From NCBI GenBank assembly GCA_047618565.1, contig JBLHKW010000060.1, positions 1 to 28,192 on the forward strand: a stretch of DNA of 28,192 nt. Reading direction: 5' to 3'. The position numbers and the translations under genes were made by a program. Below, piece by piece: positions 8,007-16,231 of the stretch (positions are counted from its first letter, which is position 1; each line of letters opens with the position of its first letter). A model generated the notes under the pieces. That model was not told the origin of the DNA and searched no databases. It was given only the letters and a program-made list of their open reading frames with translations. This DNA comes from JBLHKW01 sp047618565. Lineage in GTDB: Bacteria; Planctomycetota; UBA1135; GCA-002686595.

Positions 8007-11000
8007 TCTTGCTCCGTGATCAGGCCCGCGAAGTACCTGGCGAGTTCCACCTGGCCCTGGGTCTCGAAGACCAGCTTCATGCCCGGGTAACGTCGCTCGC
8101 GCGATGACAGCTGTCGCCCCCCGCGCAGTTCGATGAAGCTCTCTCGGGTGTTGGTAGTGAGCAGCACCAGGTCCCGTTCGAGGTGATCTGCGAAGGGCAG
8201 TCCGCAGTAGATGACATTGAGCCGCCCCTGCGCGTCCAGCAGCAGTGTGAGCGGCAGCGGCACGTCGCCAAAAGCATCCAGCACCTCAAGGGTGATGACC
8301 TCGTACGCCAGCAATGTCGGCCCATCCGCGTAGCCGGGCTCGACGCCCGCGGCGCGCGCGGCCTTGCGCGCGCGCGCCAGGTGCGGGCCCTCATCGACAC
8401 TCAGAGCCACGACAGCTGCCCCGGTGCTGCGAATGGACTCCGTCGCCTGTTGCAGCTGCGCCAGCCCCGCCATGCCGGACGGGTGCGCCGCCGTCCAGAG
8501 CTGGATCACGAGCGGCGCCCCCTTGAAGTCGGAAACGCGCCGATTGGGTGCCTTGCGTGACGGCAGCGGAAAGGGCTCCATCGCAAGGCGCGCCGAGAGC
8601 GGCACGCGCGTCACCGGTTGCAGCTCAACCTGCGGGTGAATGCTCGCCAGCTGGGCCGGATCGAGGCTCCACTCGCTCCGTTCCGCAAGCAAGACAGGCT
8701 CTGCCTCACCCTGCACGATCCGGTAACGCCGTCCGAGCGACAGCTCCTCGAAGGTATCGCGCGAGCCATCCGGCCACTCCACGACCGCGCGCTGTACCCG
8801 GTCGGCAGCGCCGAGGCCGAAGTGCACGCGCTTCGACGACTGACTGATGAAACCCTCGCCCGCATGAACGCGCTGGGTCAGGGTGCGTTGCCCGAAACTG
8901 GGCGCATCGACGTCGAGCAACACGCGCGCCCCGATGGCATCCCGGTTGCAGTCCACGCCGACGAGATCGAAGGCGATGAAGCCGTAGCCCGACTGGCTGC
9001 GGTTGTGCATCAACTGCAAGCGCGGCGCCGTGCGACTCTTGATCAGCATGTCCTGACGGCCGTCGCTGTCCCAATCGATGACCACCATGGAGCGACCATC
9101 GCCCCGGAAGTCCGAACCGCTCACGGCCGAGACATCTGCCACCCGCCCCCCGCCGATATTCTGGTACGCGACGTTGGGCTCGCGTCCGTTCCAGTCCAGG
9201 TTCTCGTACATCAGCATGTGGTGGATCGCTGCGAAGGCGTCGTCGTACGACCCGGAAGCTTGTTCATCCGGTGGCGTCAGCGAGATGACCGCGCGCCAGA
9301 AGAAGCCCTCGAGGTCGAAGGTCGCGTCCTTGCGGGTGGTCTGCCCGCAGGGGACGTACAGGTCCGGATAGGCGTCGTTGTCAAAATCGATGAACTTGCC
9401 GCCCCAGGCCCAGTGCCCGCGGCCTCCACCGACGACCTGCGTAACGTCCTCGAACTCGGCGCCGCCGCTGTTGGAGAGCAAGGAGTTGCCCGAAGCGTGC
9501 TTCATGTACCAGCGGTGCAGGTCCAGGTGCTCGCCATCCATGAAGCGCTCGGATTGCTCGACGATACGCTGGCCGGACGCGGACCACATGTTGGTCACGT
9601 ACAGGTCCATATCTCCGTCGAGGTCAAAGTCCGCCGACGTGGCGCCCATGCCCGCGCCGATATCGACGGCGTTTGCATCCGCAGCGGTGTCCACGAAGTG
9701 TCCCTTGCCGTCGTTCAGGAACAGGTTGTTGCGCCCGAAGTCGTTGACGACGTAGAGGTCCAGATCACCGTCTCCGTCGAAATCGTCCCAGGTGGAGGCC
9801 AGGGTGAACTTCGTATTCAGGACCCCGAAGCCGGACTGCTCGGTCCCGTCGATCAGATCGTCACTGCCGTCGTTACGCAGGAAGTAGTTCGGTGCACCGT
9901 TGCTCGCGTCGTGATAGGGCGCCGGGGCGCCGCGCATCACGCCGCCCACCGAGTAGCGCCCGCAGTACAGGTCGAGATCGCCATCCCCGTCTGCGTCGGC
10001 AGCGGTCATGTTGTAGAAGTGGGCCGCGCCCTTGGCCTTGAACCTTGCCGTGGCGCTGAAGCCCCCCGCGCCATCATTCAGGCAGAGCAGGACCGAGACG
10101 CCCAGTGCGAGCACCAGGTCCTGATCGCCATCGTTGTCCCAGTCGAGGATCAATGCAGTGCGGGTCAGATCCAGGAAATCGACGTTAGCGGCGCGCGCCC
10201 CATCCGTGAACTTGCCGTCCGGGCCGGCCAGCAACAGCTGGTTGGGCAGACCCACCTGCTGGCAGACATAGATGTCATCGAGTCCGTCGCCATTGAGATC
10301 GCCCACGGCCAGTCCCTGCATGCCCTGCAGCGCAAAGCCGGCGGCACGGTCCGTGCGACCCATGTGCGCATCGACGCCGCGCAGGATGTCCGGCACATAG
10401 CGTGGTGTGTCGCCGAACGCGTGGTCAGTGACCTCGGCGAATAGCGGCACGCTGGAACGCACTTCCTCGAAACTCTCCAGCCACAGCCCGAGCAGGCGTG
10501 GTGCGGCCGGGTCGGTCGCCATCCAGTCTGCTCGCAGAACCATGTTGTGCTGCATGGGCGCGCTTCCGCGCCGCGCGAGCTGCGCCTCCACGCGCGTCTC
10601 GTAGCGCTCCCCGTCGGCCTGCACGCCAACGATGCTGACGCGACTCTCCAGCGATCCGAGCGCGCCCTCGTCTGCGCTCCCCGCGAGCACCGCTAGCGCG
10701 TGCGCATCGAACCGGGCGCGCAGATCCGCCCCCAATGCTGGAAGCTCGTCCCGGGAACGCAGCCGCGGGTCGATCTCGACCCCGCGCAGTACGGTCAGCG
10801 CCGCGTCCTCGCGATCCACCTCGAAACGCTCCGGCACGAGGCGCGTACTCCCGAGCCAGCCCGGGTCGAGGCAAGCCTCGAGCTCGAGCTCACCGCTGAG
10901 CAGCTGATCGAAGAAGCCCTGGAGCACCAGCTCGCCCGCGTTCGAGACCACCTCGGTCGTCCAGCCGGCGCGCGCGGCCTCGCGCCGCCGCATGTGAATG

Positions 11001-11272
11001 CGCACGCTCTTGGGAGGCCGTGGGTTGCGCTTGGTGAAGACCGCCGGCAGCTCCCCGAAAAACTCGGGAGCCGGATCGGGCACGGACTCCTGTACGACGG
11101 GCGCGCCGCTCAGCGCCACGGCCGTGGGCTCGCCGTCGGCCGCCGGCTCCTGTTCCGCCCCGCCGCACCCCGCGGCCAGGAGACAGATGAGGAGCGCCAG
11201 GACGCCCGCGGGGGCGAGGCCGGACGGGTGGCGGCCGGGGCAGGACAGGTGGAATTCGGAAGTCGACGACAT
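8000..11272 (-). CDS. Lipoprotein with seven VCBS/FG-GAP repeats, ASPIC/UnbV domain and degenerate thioredoxin-like domain (CRTAC1-like)
   Basis: The 1,090-aa product starts with a lipoprotein signal (hydrophobic ALLICLLAAGC, lipidation at the Cys near residue 36). About 280 residues of unassigned sequence follow. Seven acidic calcium-type repeats then mark a propeller: DLNGDGLDDIYV near 325, DWDNDGDQDLVL 377, DADGDGDLDLYC 427, DFDGDGDLDLYV 496, DFDLDGDMDLYV 546, DFDNDAYPDLYV 627 and DWDSDGRQDMLI 732. Residues about 765-845 form an ASPIC/UnbV domain (NRDAIGARV ... GEGFISQSSKRVHFGLG ... VEWPDGS). The last 170 residues look like a redoxin/thioredoxin fold (VIQLWTAAHPSG, AAVVALSVDE, PLTLLLDAQGRLNVIYCG). 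The usual CxxC position is HPSG (8474-8485), so redox catalysis is unlikely. Function is unknown; a surface or adhesive role is inferred. It diverges from a second ASPIC/UnbV gene. Confidence 0.9.
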   Translation of the reverse strand: MSSTSEFHLSCPGRHPSGLAPAGVLALLICLLAAGCGGAEQEPAADGEPTAVALSGAPVVQESVPDPAPEFFGELPAVFTKRNPRPPKSVRIHMRRREAARAGWTTEVVSNAGELVLQGFFDQLLSGELELEACLDPGWLGSTRLVPERFEVDREDAALTVLRGVEIDPRLRSRDELPALGADLRARFDAHALAVLAGSADEGALGSLESRVSIVGVQADGERYETRVEAQLARRGSAPMQHNMVLRADWMATDPAAPRLLGLWLESFEEVRSSVPLFAEVTDHAFGDTPRYVPDILRGVDAHMGRTDRAAGFALQGMQGLAVGDLNGDGLDDIYVCQQVGLPNQLLLAGPDGKFTDGARAANVDFLDLTRTALILDWDNDGDQDLVLALGVSVLLCLNDGAGGFSATARFKAKGAAHFYNMTAADADGDGDLDLYCGRYSVGGVMRGAPAPYHDASNGAPNYFLRNDGSDDLIDGTEQSGFGVLNTKFTLASTWDDFDGDGDLDLYVVNDFGRNNLFLNDGKGHFVDTAADANAVDIGAGMGATSADFDLDGDMDLYVTNMWSASGQRIVEQSERFMDGEHLDLHRWYMKHASGNSLLSNSGGAEFEDVTQVVGGGRGHWAWGGKFIDFDNDAYPDLYVPCGQTTRKDATFDLEGFFWRAVISLTPPDEQASGSYDDAFAAIHHMLMYENLDWNGREPNVAYQNIGGGRVADVSAVSGSDFRGDGRSMVVIDWDSDGRQDMLIKSRTAPRLQLMHNRSQSGYGFIAFDLVGVDCNRDAIGARVLLDVDAPSFGQRTLTQRVHAGEGFISQSSKRVHFGLGAADRVQRAVVEWPDGSRDTFEELSLGRRYRIVQGEAEPVLLAERSEWSLDPAQLASIHPQVELQPVTRVPLSARLAMEPFPLPSRKAPNRRVSDFKGAPLVIQLWTAAHPSGMAGLAQLQQATESIRSTGAAVVALSVDEGPHLARARKAARAAGVEPGYADGPTLLAYEVITLEVLDAFGDVPLPLTLLLDAQGRLNVIYCGLPFADHLERDLVLLTTNTRESFIELRGGRQLSSRERRYPGMKLVFETQGQVELARYFAGLITEQDD

Positions 11273-11484
11273 GCTGCCCTTGGATGGCTGGAGAATCCGG
11301 GCTGATGGTCAGCCGCGAGCCTCCCTCGATATCATTAACCCCGACAGCCCGCCACCGCCCCTGGGCGTAAAGGGCGGGGCTGACGTACGAGCCGTGGAAC
11401 GGCCCACGCTGCGAAGTACCATGGTCGGGCCCGGGAAGCTCTCGCATCCCGCCCCATCCCTCGTACGAGCCTGCGATCGCGCCC
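11273..11484. promoter_or_regulatory. Shared region between divergent ASPIC/UnbV genes
   Basis: This 212-bp gap separates two divergent genes for related proteins and must carry both promoters. An imperfect inverted repeat joins CAGCCCGCC (11345-11353) with GGGCGGGGCTG (11372-11382). A small AT-rich patch, ATATCATTAAC, lies near 11328-11338. No pair of -35/-10 boxes was convincing. No small gene was seen. Confidence 0.3.
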
Positions 11485-14400
11485 ATGCCCTCTCCACCGC
11501 ACCGCCGCCGCCCGCTCCTCATCGCCGCCGTCCTGCTGGTCGGCGCCGCCGCCTTGTGGTTCGCCCTCGGGCGGCAGTCCGGGTCAGCGCGCCCCTCGAC
11601 CGGCGAGCAACGAGCGCGCGAGCGCGCCGCCGCCTACTTCGCCCAGGACGACCGCGCCTCCGCGCTCGAGGCCCTGGCGCCCCTGCTCGAAGGCGTCACG
11701 CCGCGCGCCGAAGACCTGGTGCGCGCCGCGATAGTCCATCGCAGCCAGGGCAGCCTCGAGGAAGCTGTTGCAGCACTCGAGCAGGCCCTCACCCTGGAGC
11801 CCGACTCGGCGGCCGTGCACTACGGGCTCGGTCAGCTGGCACTCTTCGACGCGCAGCTCGAAAAAGCGATCCTGCACCTCGGGCGCGCACACGAACTGCT
11901 GCCCGATGATGTGCCCACACGCCTGGGCCTGGCCCACGCGCTGGAGGAGAGCGCCCCCGAGCAGGCTCTCGATCTCTACCGTTCCATCCATGAGGAAGGG
12001 CTGGACCAGGGCGGCAGCTTCTACGTGACGGCCCTCTTCAGACTCCATCGCCTGTGCCAGCAACTCGACCGCCTGGATGAGGCCAGACCCTTGCTGGTCG
12101 AGTTTCAGCGCCTGCAGGAACGTGGACTCAGCGCGCCGAGCAGCGAGCAGGTGGCGCGCGGCAACCTCGGCGACTTGCGCTCGCCCGCCCCCATCGGAAA
12201 CGACGCGCAGGCGCCCGCCGCGGCCGCACGCTTCGGCGCACCCGAGATTGTGCTCGCAGGCTTTCCGGGTTTCGGCGACGGCTTTCAGGCCGAGCGCGTG
12301 ACCCTCGCGGACTTCGATAACAACGGCCAGCTCGACATCCTCGCCGACGGGCCCACGGGCTTCGGGCTTGCGCTTCAGGACGACGATCACACGTACCGCT
12401 CGAGCACGGTTGGCGCGGTCCGGTCCGGATCCAGGCCCACGGCGGTGGTCGCGTTCGACGTGGACAACGACGATGACCTGGACCTGGCCATCGCACGTGA
12501 TGGCCGCCTCGAGCTGTGGATCGCCAATCTCGAGCTGATGGACGAGGACGAGGAAGACGGTCCGGCCAGCCTGACGTGGGAGATTCCGAACGCAGCCTTC
12601 CTGGATCTCGGCGCCCCGATTCATGGCCTGGTCGCCGTGGACTACGACCACGACGGCGACCTCGACCTCGTACCCGTTGGCGATTTTGGCGTGCGCCTCG
12701 TACGCAACGACGCTGCGGGTCTGGCCGGCCAGTTCACTGACGCAAGCCTCGATTGTGGGCTGCCCCAGGGCGAGTTCACCTGGGTCCGGCCCGAGGACTA
12801 CGACAACGACCACGACGTGGACCTGCTGCTCGGTGGCCAGCGTAAGCCTGTCCTGGCGAGCAACGCGCGCAACGGTCAGTTCGAGGATGCCAGTTCGGTA
12901 CTGAGCGGTCTGGCAGCGACCGAGCTCGCGCCGCACGCCCGGGACCTCGATGGCGATGGACAGGTCGACCTGCTCTGGTACCCGGACCCGGAAACGGTCG
13001 AGGTCTGGCACGCGCTTCCCTCGGGCCTCTTCGAGCGCAGCCACAGCCTGTCGACAGGGAAGCGTCCCTCGCCAGCGCTGGTCGCGGATGTCGATCTGAA
13101 CGGAGCTCTGGACCTGGTCTTCGCACAGGCCAGTGGCTGGCGCGTGGTGCAGTCGATCGGCCTCGCGACCGAGGTCGTGGCCGAGCTCGAGCTGCCCGCG
13201 AACCACGCGGGTACAGAATTCTGGATCGGCGATCTCGATGCCGACCTCGAACTCGAGTTCATGGTCGTCATGCCGGACCGGATCGAGCTCCATCAAGCCG
13301 AACACGCCACGGGCGGCCCGCTCCTGCTCTCCCTGCGCGGCGTCAAGGACAACCGACGCGCGATCGGGGCCGTGGTCGAACTGCGTGCCGGCAAGACCTA
13401 TCAGCGCATCTACTGGGACGGCGGAACGGAGCTGCTGGGCATCGGCGCGAACGACACCCTCGACTGGCTGCGCATCACCTGGCCCAACGGCGTCGTCCAG
13501 TACGATCCGCGGCTCGACGTGGGCGACCGGCGCGTGACCAATGACCCGCTGGAGGCCTTCAAGCAGGTCGAGGGACTGGTCGGCTCCTGCCCCTTCCTTT
13601 ATACGTGGAATGGCCAGACCTTCGAGTTCATCTCGGACGTGCTCGGCATCACGCCCCTCGGCCTTCCGATGGCCCCGGGCCAGCTCGTGCCCCCGGATCA
13701 CGACGAGTACGTCCTGGTGCGCGGCGACCAGTGGGTCCAGAAGGACGGCTATCTCGAGCTGCAGTTCACGGAGGAGCTGCGCGAGGTCACCTACCTGGAC
13801 CACGTGCGGCTCGACGTGGTGGATCACCCGCGCGGGACCGAGGTCTACCCCGAGGAACGCTTCACCTTCCCGCCCTTCCCGCGCGCGCATACCCACAGCG
13901 TGCGCGCGCCGCTCGCGCCGACTCAGGTCCTGGACGACCAGGGCCGTGACTGGACCGCTGCACTCGCCGCGATCGACTCGGAGCGCGCCCATCCCTTCGA
14001 GCCCGCACCGGATCAGTACCTCGGGCTGGCGACGCCCCACACGCTCGAGATCGCCTTCGACCCTGCGCGCACTGCCGACGCCAAACGACTGCGTTTGCTA
14101 TTGACGGGCTGGTTCTACTGGACCGACGCGAGTGTCAACGTGGCGGTCGCGCGCGACCCGGCCTGGTCCTTCGTACCGCCGTTGCTCTCGGTGCCCGATG
14201 GCCAGGGCGGCTGGACCGAACCCGGTCCGCCGATCGGCTTCCCGGCTGGCAAGTCGAAGACCATGGTCATCGACGTGACCGACATCCTCGACCCTGCCGA
14301 CCCGCGCCTGCGTCTGTTCAGCACGCTGCGCCTCAGCTGGGATTCGATCCGGCTCGCGATCGACGACGACGACGCGCAATTACTCGTGACCAGCCTCGAG

Positions 14401-14877
14401 CCCGAGTCGGCCCGGCTCTGGCGTCGGGGCTTCAGCGCGCCCAAGGACGACGACGACGGTCGACGCCCGGTGCGCTTCGACTGGGAGCGCCTGACCGAGA
14501 GGCCGCGCTGGAATCCGCACCCCGGACTCTACACGCGACTGGGCGAGACGGTCCCCCTGCTCGAAGCAGTCGACGAGCGCTTCATCATCATGGGCACGGG
14601 CGAGGCCCTGACCGTGCGCTTCGATGCGCGCCAGTTGCCCGCGCCCGCGGACGGTTTCGTGCGCGACTACATCCTGTACCTGGACGGCTGGGCCAAGGAC
14701 CGTGACCCGAACACGATCGAGGCCCTGTACGTGGAACCGCTGCCCTTCCACGGCATGAGCGCCTATCCCTACGGACCCGACGAGGCCTTCCCCGATACGA
14801 GAGAGCTGCGCGAGTGGCGCAGGGACTGGAACACGCGCCCGGCAAAGCCCTGGTTCGAGGACGGACCGGACCGCTGA
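11485..14877 (+). CDS. Membrane-anchored TPR and VCBS/FG-GAP seven-repeat ASPIC/UnbV protein
   Basis: The 1,130-aa product has a basic N-terminus and one hydrophobic segment (about residues 10-28), either an anchor or an uncleaved signal. Residues about 40-230 are TPR-like (AAAYFAQDDRASALEALAPL, AVAALEQALTLEPDSAAVHY, AILHLGRAHELLPDDVPT). Seven acidic repeats follow at about 276, 325, 386, 438, 487, 535 and 583 (for example DYDHDGDLDLV, DLDGDGQVDLLW), spaced close to 50 residues as in a seven-bladed propeller. An ASPIC/UnbV domain covers about 612-685 (DNRRAIGAVVELRAG ... LRITWPNG). The final 430 or so residues begin CPFLYTWNGQTFEFISDVLG and end with YILYLDGWAKDRDPNT and PFHGMSAYPYGPDEAFP. I have an impression of this tail in acidobacterial and planctomycete proteins but know of no assigned function. 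Likely periplasmic or surface-exposed. Confidence 0.9.
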   Translation: MPSPPHRRRPLLIAAVLLVGAAALWFALGRQSGSARPSTGEQRARERAAAYFAQDDRASALEALAPLLEGVTPRAEDLVRAAIVHRSQGSLEEAVAALEQALTLEPDSAAVHYGLGQLALFDAQLEKAILHLGRAHELLPDDVPTRLGLAHALEESAPEQALDLYRSIHEEGLDQGGSFYVTALFRLHRLCQQLDRLDEARPLLVEFQRLQERGLSAPSSEQVARGNLGDLRSPAPIGNDAQAPAAAARFGAPEIVLAGFPGFGDGFQAERVTLADFDNNGQLDILADGPTGFGLALQDDDHTYRSSTVGAVRSGSRPTAVVAFDVDNDDDLDLAIARDGRLELWIANLELMDEDEEDGPASLTWEIPNAAFLDLGAPIHGLVAVDYDHDGDLDLVPVGDFGVRLVRNDAAGLAGQFTDASLDCGLPQGEFTWVRPEDYDNDHDVDLLLGGQRKPVLASNARNGQFEDASSVLSGLAATELAPHARDLDGDGQVDLLWYPDPETVEVWHALPSGLFERSHSLSTGKRPSPALVADVDLNGALDLVFAQASGWRVVQSIGLATEVVAELELPANHAGTEFWIGDLDADLELEFMVVMPDRIELHQAEHATGGPLLLSLRGVKDNRRAIGAVVELRAGKTYQRIYWDGGTELLGIGANDTLDWLRITWPNGVVQYDPRLDVGDRRVTNDPLEAFKQVEGLVGSCPFLYTWNGQTFEFISDVLGITPLGLPMAPGQLVPPDHDEYVLVRGDQWVQKDGYLELQFTEELREVTYLDHVRLDVVDHPRGTEVYPEERFTFPPFPRAHTHSVRAPLAPTQVLDDQGRDWTAALAAIDSERAHPFEPAPDQYLGLATPHTLEIAFDPARTADAKRLRLLLTGWFYWTDASVNVAVARDPAWSFVPPLLSVPDGQGGWTEPGPPIGFPAGKSKTMVIDVTDILDPADPRLRLFSTLRLSWDSIRLAIDDDDAQLLVTSLEPESARLWRRGFSAPKDDDDGRRPVRFDWERLTERPRWNPHPGLYTRLGETVPLLEAVDERFIIMGTGEALTVRFDARQLPAPADGFVRDYILYLDGWAKDRDPNTIEALYVEPLPFHGMSAYPYGPDEAFPDTRELREWRRDWNTRPAKPWFEDGPDR

Positions 14878-14881
14878 GCGA

Positions 14882-16231
14882 TTAGCGCCCGTCCAGCCAG
14901 CTCAAGGACGCCTCGGGAAAGCGCACCATCTCGAACAGAGCGGCGATCAGCTCACCGTGCTCGCCGCCGTGGTGCGGATTGATGAACTCCCAGACGATCT
15001 CACCCGCATCGGTGACCTCGAACGCGCGGCCACTGCACGAATCGGAGATCAGTGTGTTGCCGTTGCCGAAGCGCTGGTTCGAGCCACAGTAGACGGAGAA
15101 GAAGTCCTCGGGCGGATCCGCTCGGTACGTCCAGACCTGTTCGAGGCTGAGCGGATCGAACTCGATGATCTGGCTCGATCCACCGTAGCCACTGTTGTCG
15201 AACAGCATCAGGTTGCCGTTCTCGAGCACGGTCGGCTGGTGCTGGGCCACCCAGGGTCCCTGCACGGCCCACACGACCCGCTTCTGATCCAGGTCGACCA
15301 CCGCGATCGCGTTCAGGTGGCGAAAGGAGAGCAGCACGTTTCCCGCCCGAAACGCGGACGACCGATCCGACAGCCGTCCGTCGAGGACCTCGATGGTGTT
15401 GGTGTGGAAGATGTCTCCAGCGCGGCGCGGACGTCCGCTCAGGATCTCGCGGAAGTCCGAATTGCGAAAGCACTCGATCAGGGAGACGCGCCGCAGCTCG
15501 CGCCCATCGTCGTCCAGCACGGACACGAAGTCCTCGAGGATCGGACGCTCCGGATGCAGACCGCGCCGGAAGACGCTGCGTCGGGTGAGGACGTAGATGG
15601 TGCCGTCCGGCTGCAGCTCGAGATCGTGGTGCGGGTTGCCGTCGAACTGCCACACGAGGTTCGAGTCCCGGTCGACCTTCACCAGTAACAAGCCCTCGAA
15701 GAGCGCCAGCAAGCTGCCGTCGGGAAGCAACGCGGCTCGGCGCCACGCTCCGCTCGTCATCGGGTTCTCGGCGGCCGGTGCAGCGGGAATCGCGCCGTAG
15801 TCGAGACGCCAGGTGTGCAGCACCGAGCCCTGCATGTCGATCAAGCTGGCCTCTGGCGCATGCCCCGAGGTGTAGAGATTCAGGCCCGCTTGCACGCGCT
15901 GCGGGTCGTGAAGGATGACGCCGCTGGCTGCGGGCGCAGCCTCGAAAGCGCCCGCGTAACCGATGCCCTCGAGTGCGGCAGCGGCCCGGCGTTCCTCCTC
16001 GGTCCCTGCCGCGCGCCGATCGACTGTCCAGAATCCCTCCACGCCCCGCGCCCAGTCACTGTTATCGCGCCCGCCGTGTACATCCTGGGCACCCGCATGC
16101 GCGCCGGCCTGCGACGAGTCTGGCGCCGCGGGTTCCGTACCACAGCCGCCCAGGCACAGGATCAGCCCTGCCAGCCAGGTGCGCCTGCGTTCGACCGCAC
16201 GCACCACCGGGCGCGGGGCACTAGCGTCCAT
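14882..16231 (-). CDS. Arylsulfotransferase (ASST)-like beta-propeller lipoprotein
   Basis: From the ATG at 16231 the product is 449 aa; an ATG at 16246 is equally possible, and longer versions lack a sensible signal. The N-terminus (RRRTWLAGLILCLGGC) is a lipoprotein signal, placing it in the periplasm or at the surface. The body resembles the ASST family: GLNLYTSGHAPEASLIDMQG, VWQFDGNPHHDLELQPDGTI, DIFHTNTIEVL, HQPTVLENGNLMLFDNSG and FGNGNTLISDSCSGRAFEVT. Conserved His residues in the HHD, FHTN and QHQP segments match the family pattern for the active centre. Well-studied relatives move sulfate between phenolic compounds without PAPS; many homologues are untested. The start lies inside the end of the upstream glycosyltransferase gene (overlap of 11 nt, or 26 nt with the earlier ATG), so the two are probably co-translated. 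Confidence 0.82.
   Translation of the reverse strand: MDASAPRPVVRAVERRRTWLAGLILCLGGCGTEPAAPDSSQAGAHAGAQDVHGGRDNSDWARGVEGFWTVDRRAAGTEEERRAAAALEGIGYAGAFEAAPAASGVILHDPQRVQAGLNLYTSGHAPEASLIDMQGSVLHTWRLDYGAIPAAPAAENPMTSGAWRRAALLPDGSLLALFEGLLLVKVDRDSNLVWQFDGNPHHDLELQPDGTIYVLTRRSVFRRGLHPERPILEDFVSVLDDDGRELRRVSLIECFRNSDFREILSGRPRRAGDIFHTNTIEVLDGRLSDRSSAFRAGNVLLSFRHLNAIAVVDLDQKRVVWAVQGPWVAQHQPTVLENGNLMLFDNSGYGGSSQIIEFDPLSLEQVWTYRADPPEDFFSVYCGSNQRFGNGNTLISDSCSGRAFEVTDAGEIVWEFINPHHGGEHGELIAALFEMVRFPEASLSWLDGR

Noticed and set aside
8618..10444. 608-codon open frame antisense to the 1,090-aa lipoprotein gene
   Set aside because: No motif or ribosome-binding site. It mirrors the acidic repeat codons of the real gene.
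12310..13260. Periodic acidic segments as a DNA tandem repeat
   Set aside because: The periodicity is at protein level (about 50 residues) and reflects propeller blades; the nucleotide copies are not similar enough to be a recent tandem repeat.
11584..14040. 818-codon open frame antisense to the TPR/ASPIC gene
   Set aside because: Val/Glu/Arg-rich sequence without motifs, fully inside a gene with clear domains on the other strand.
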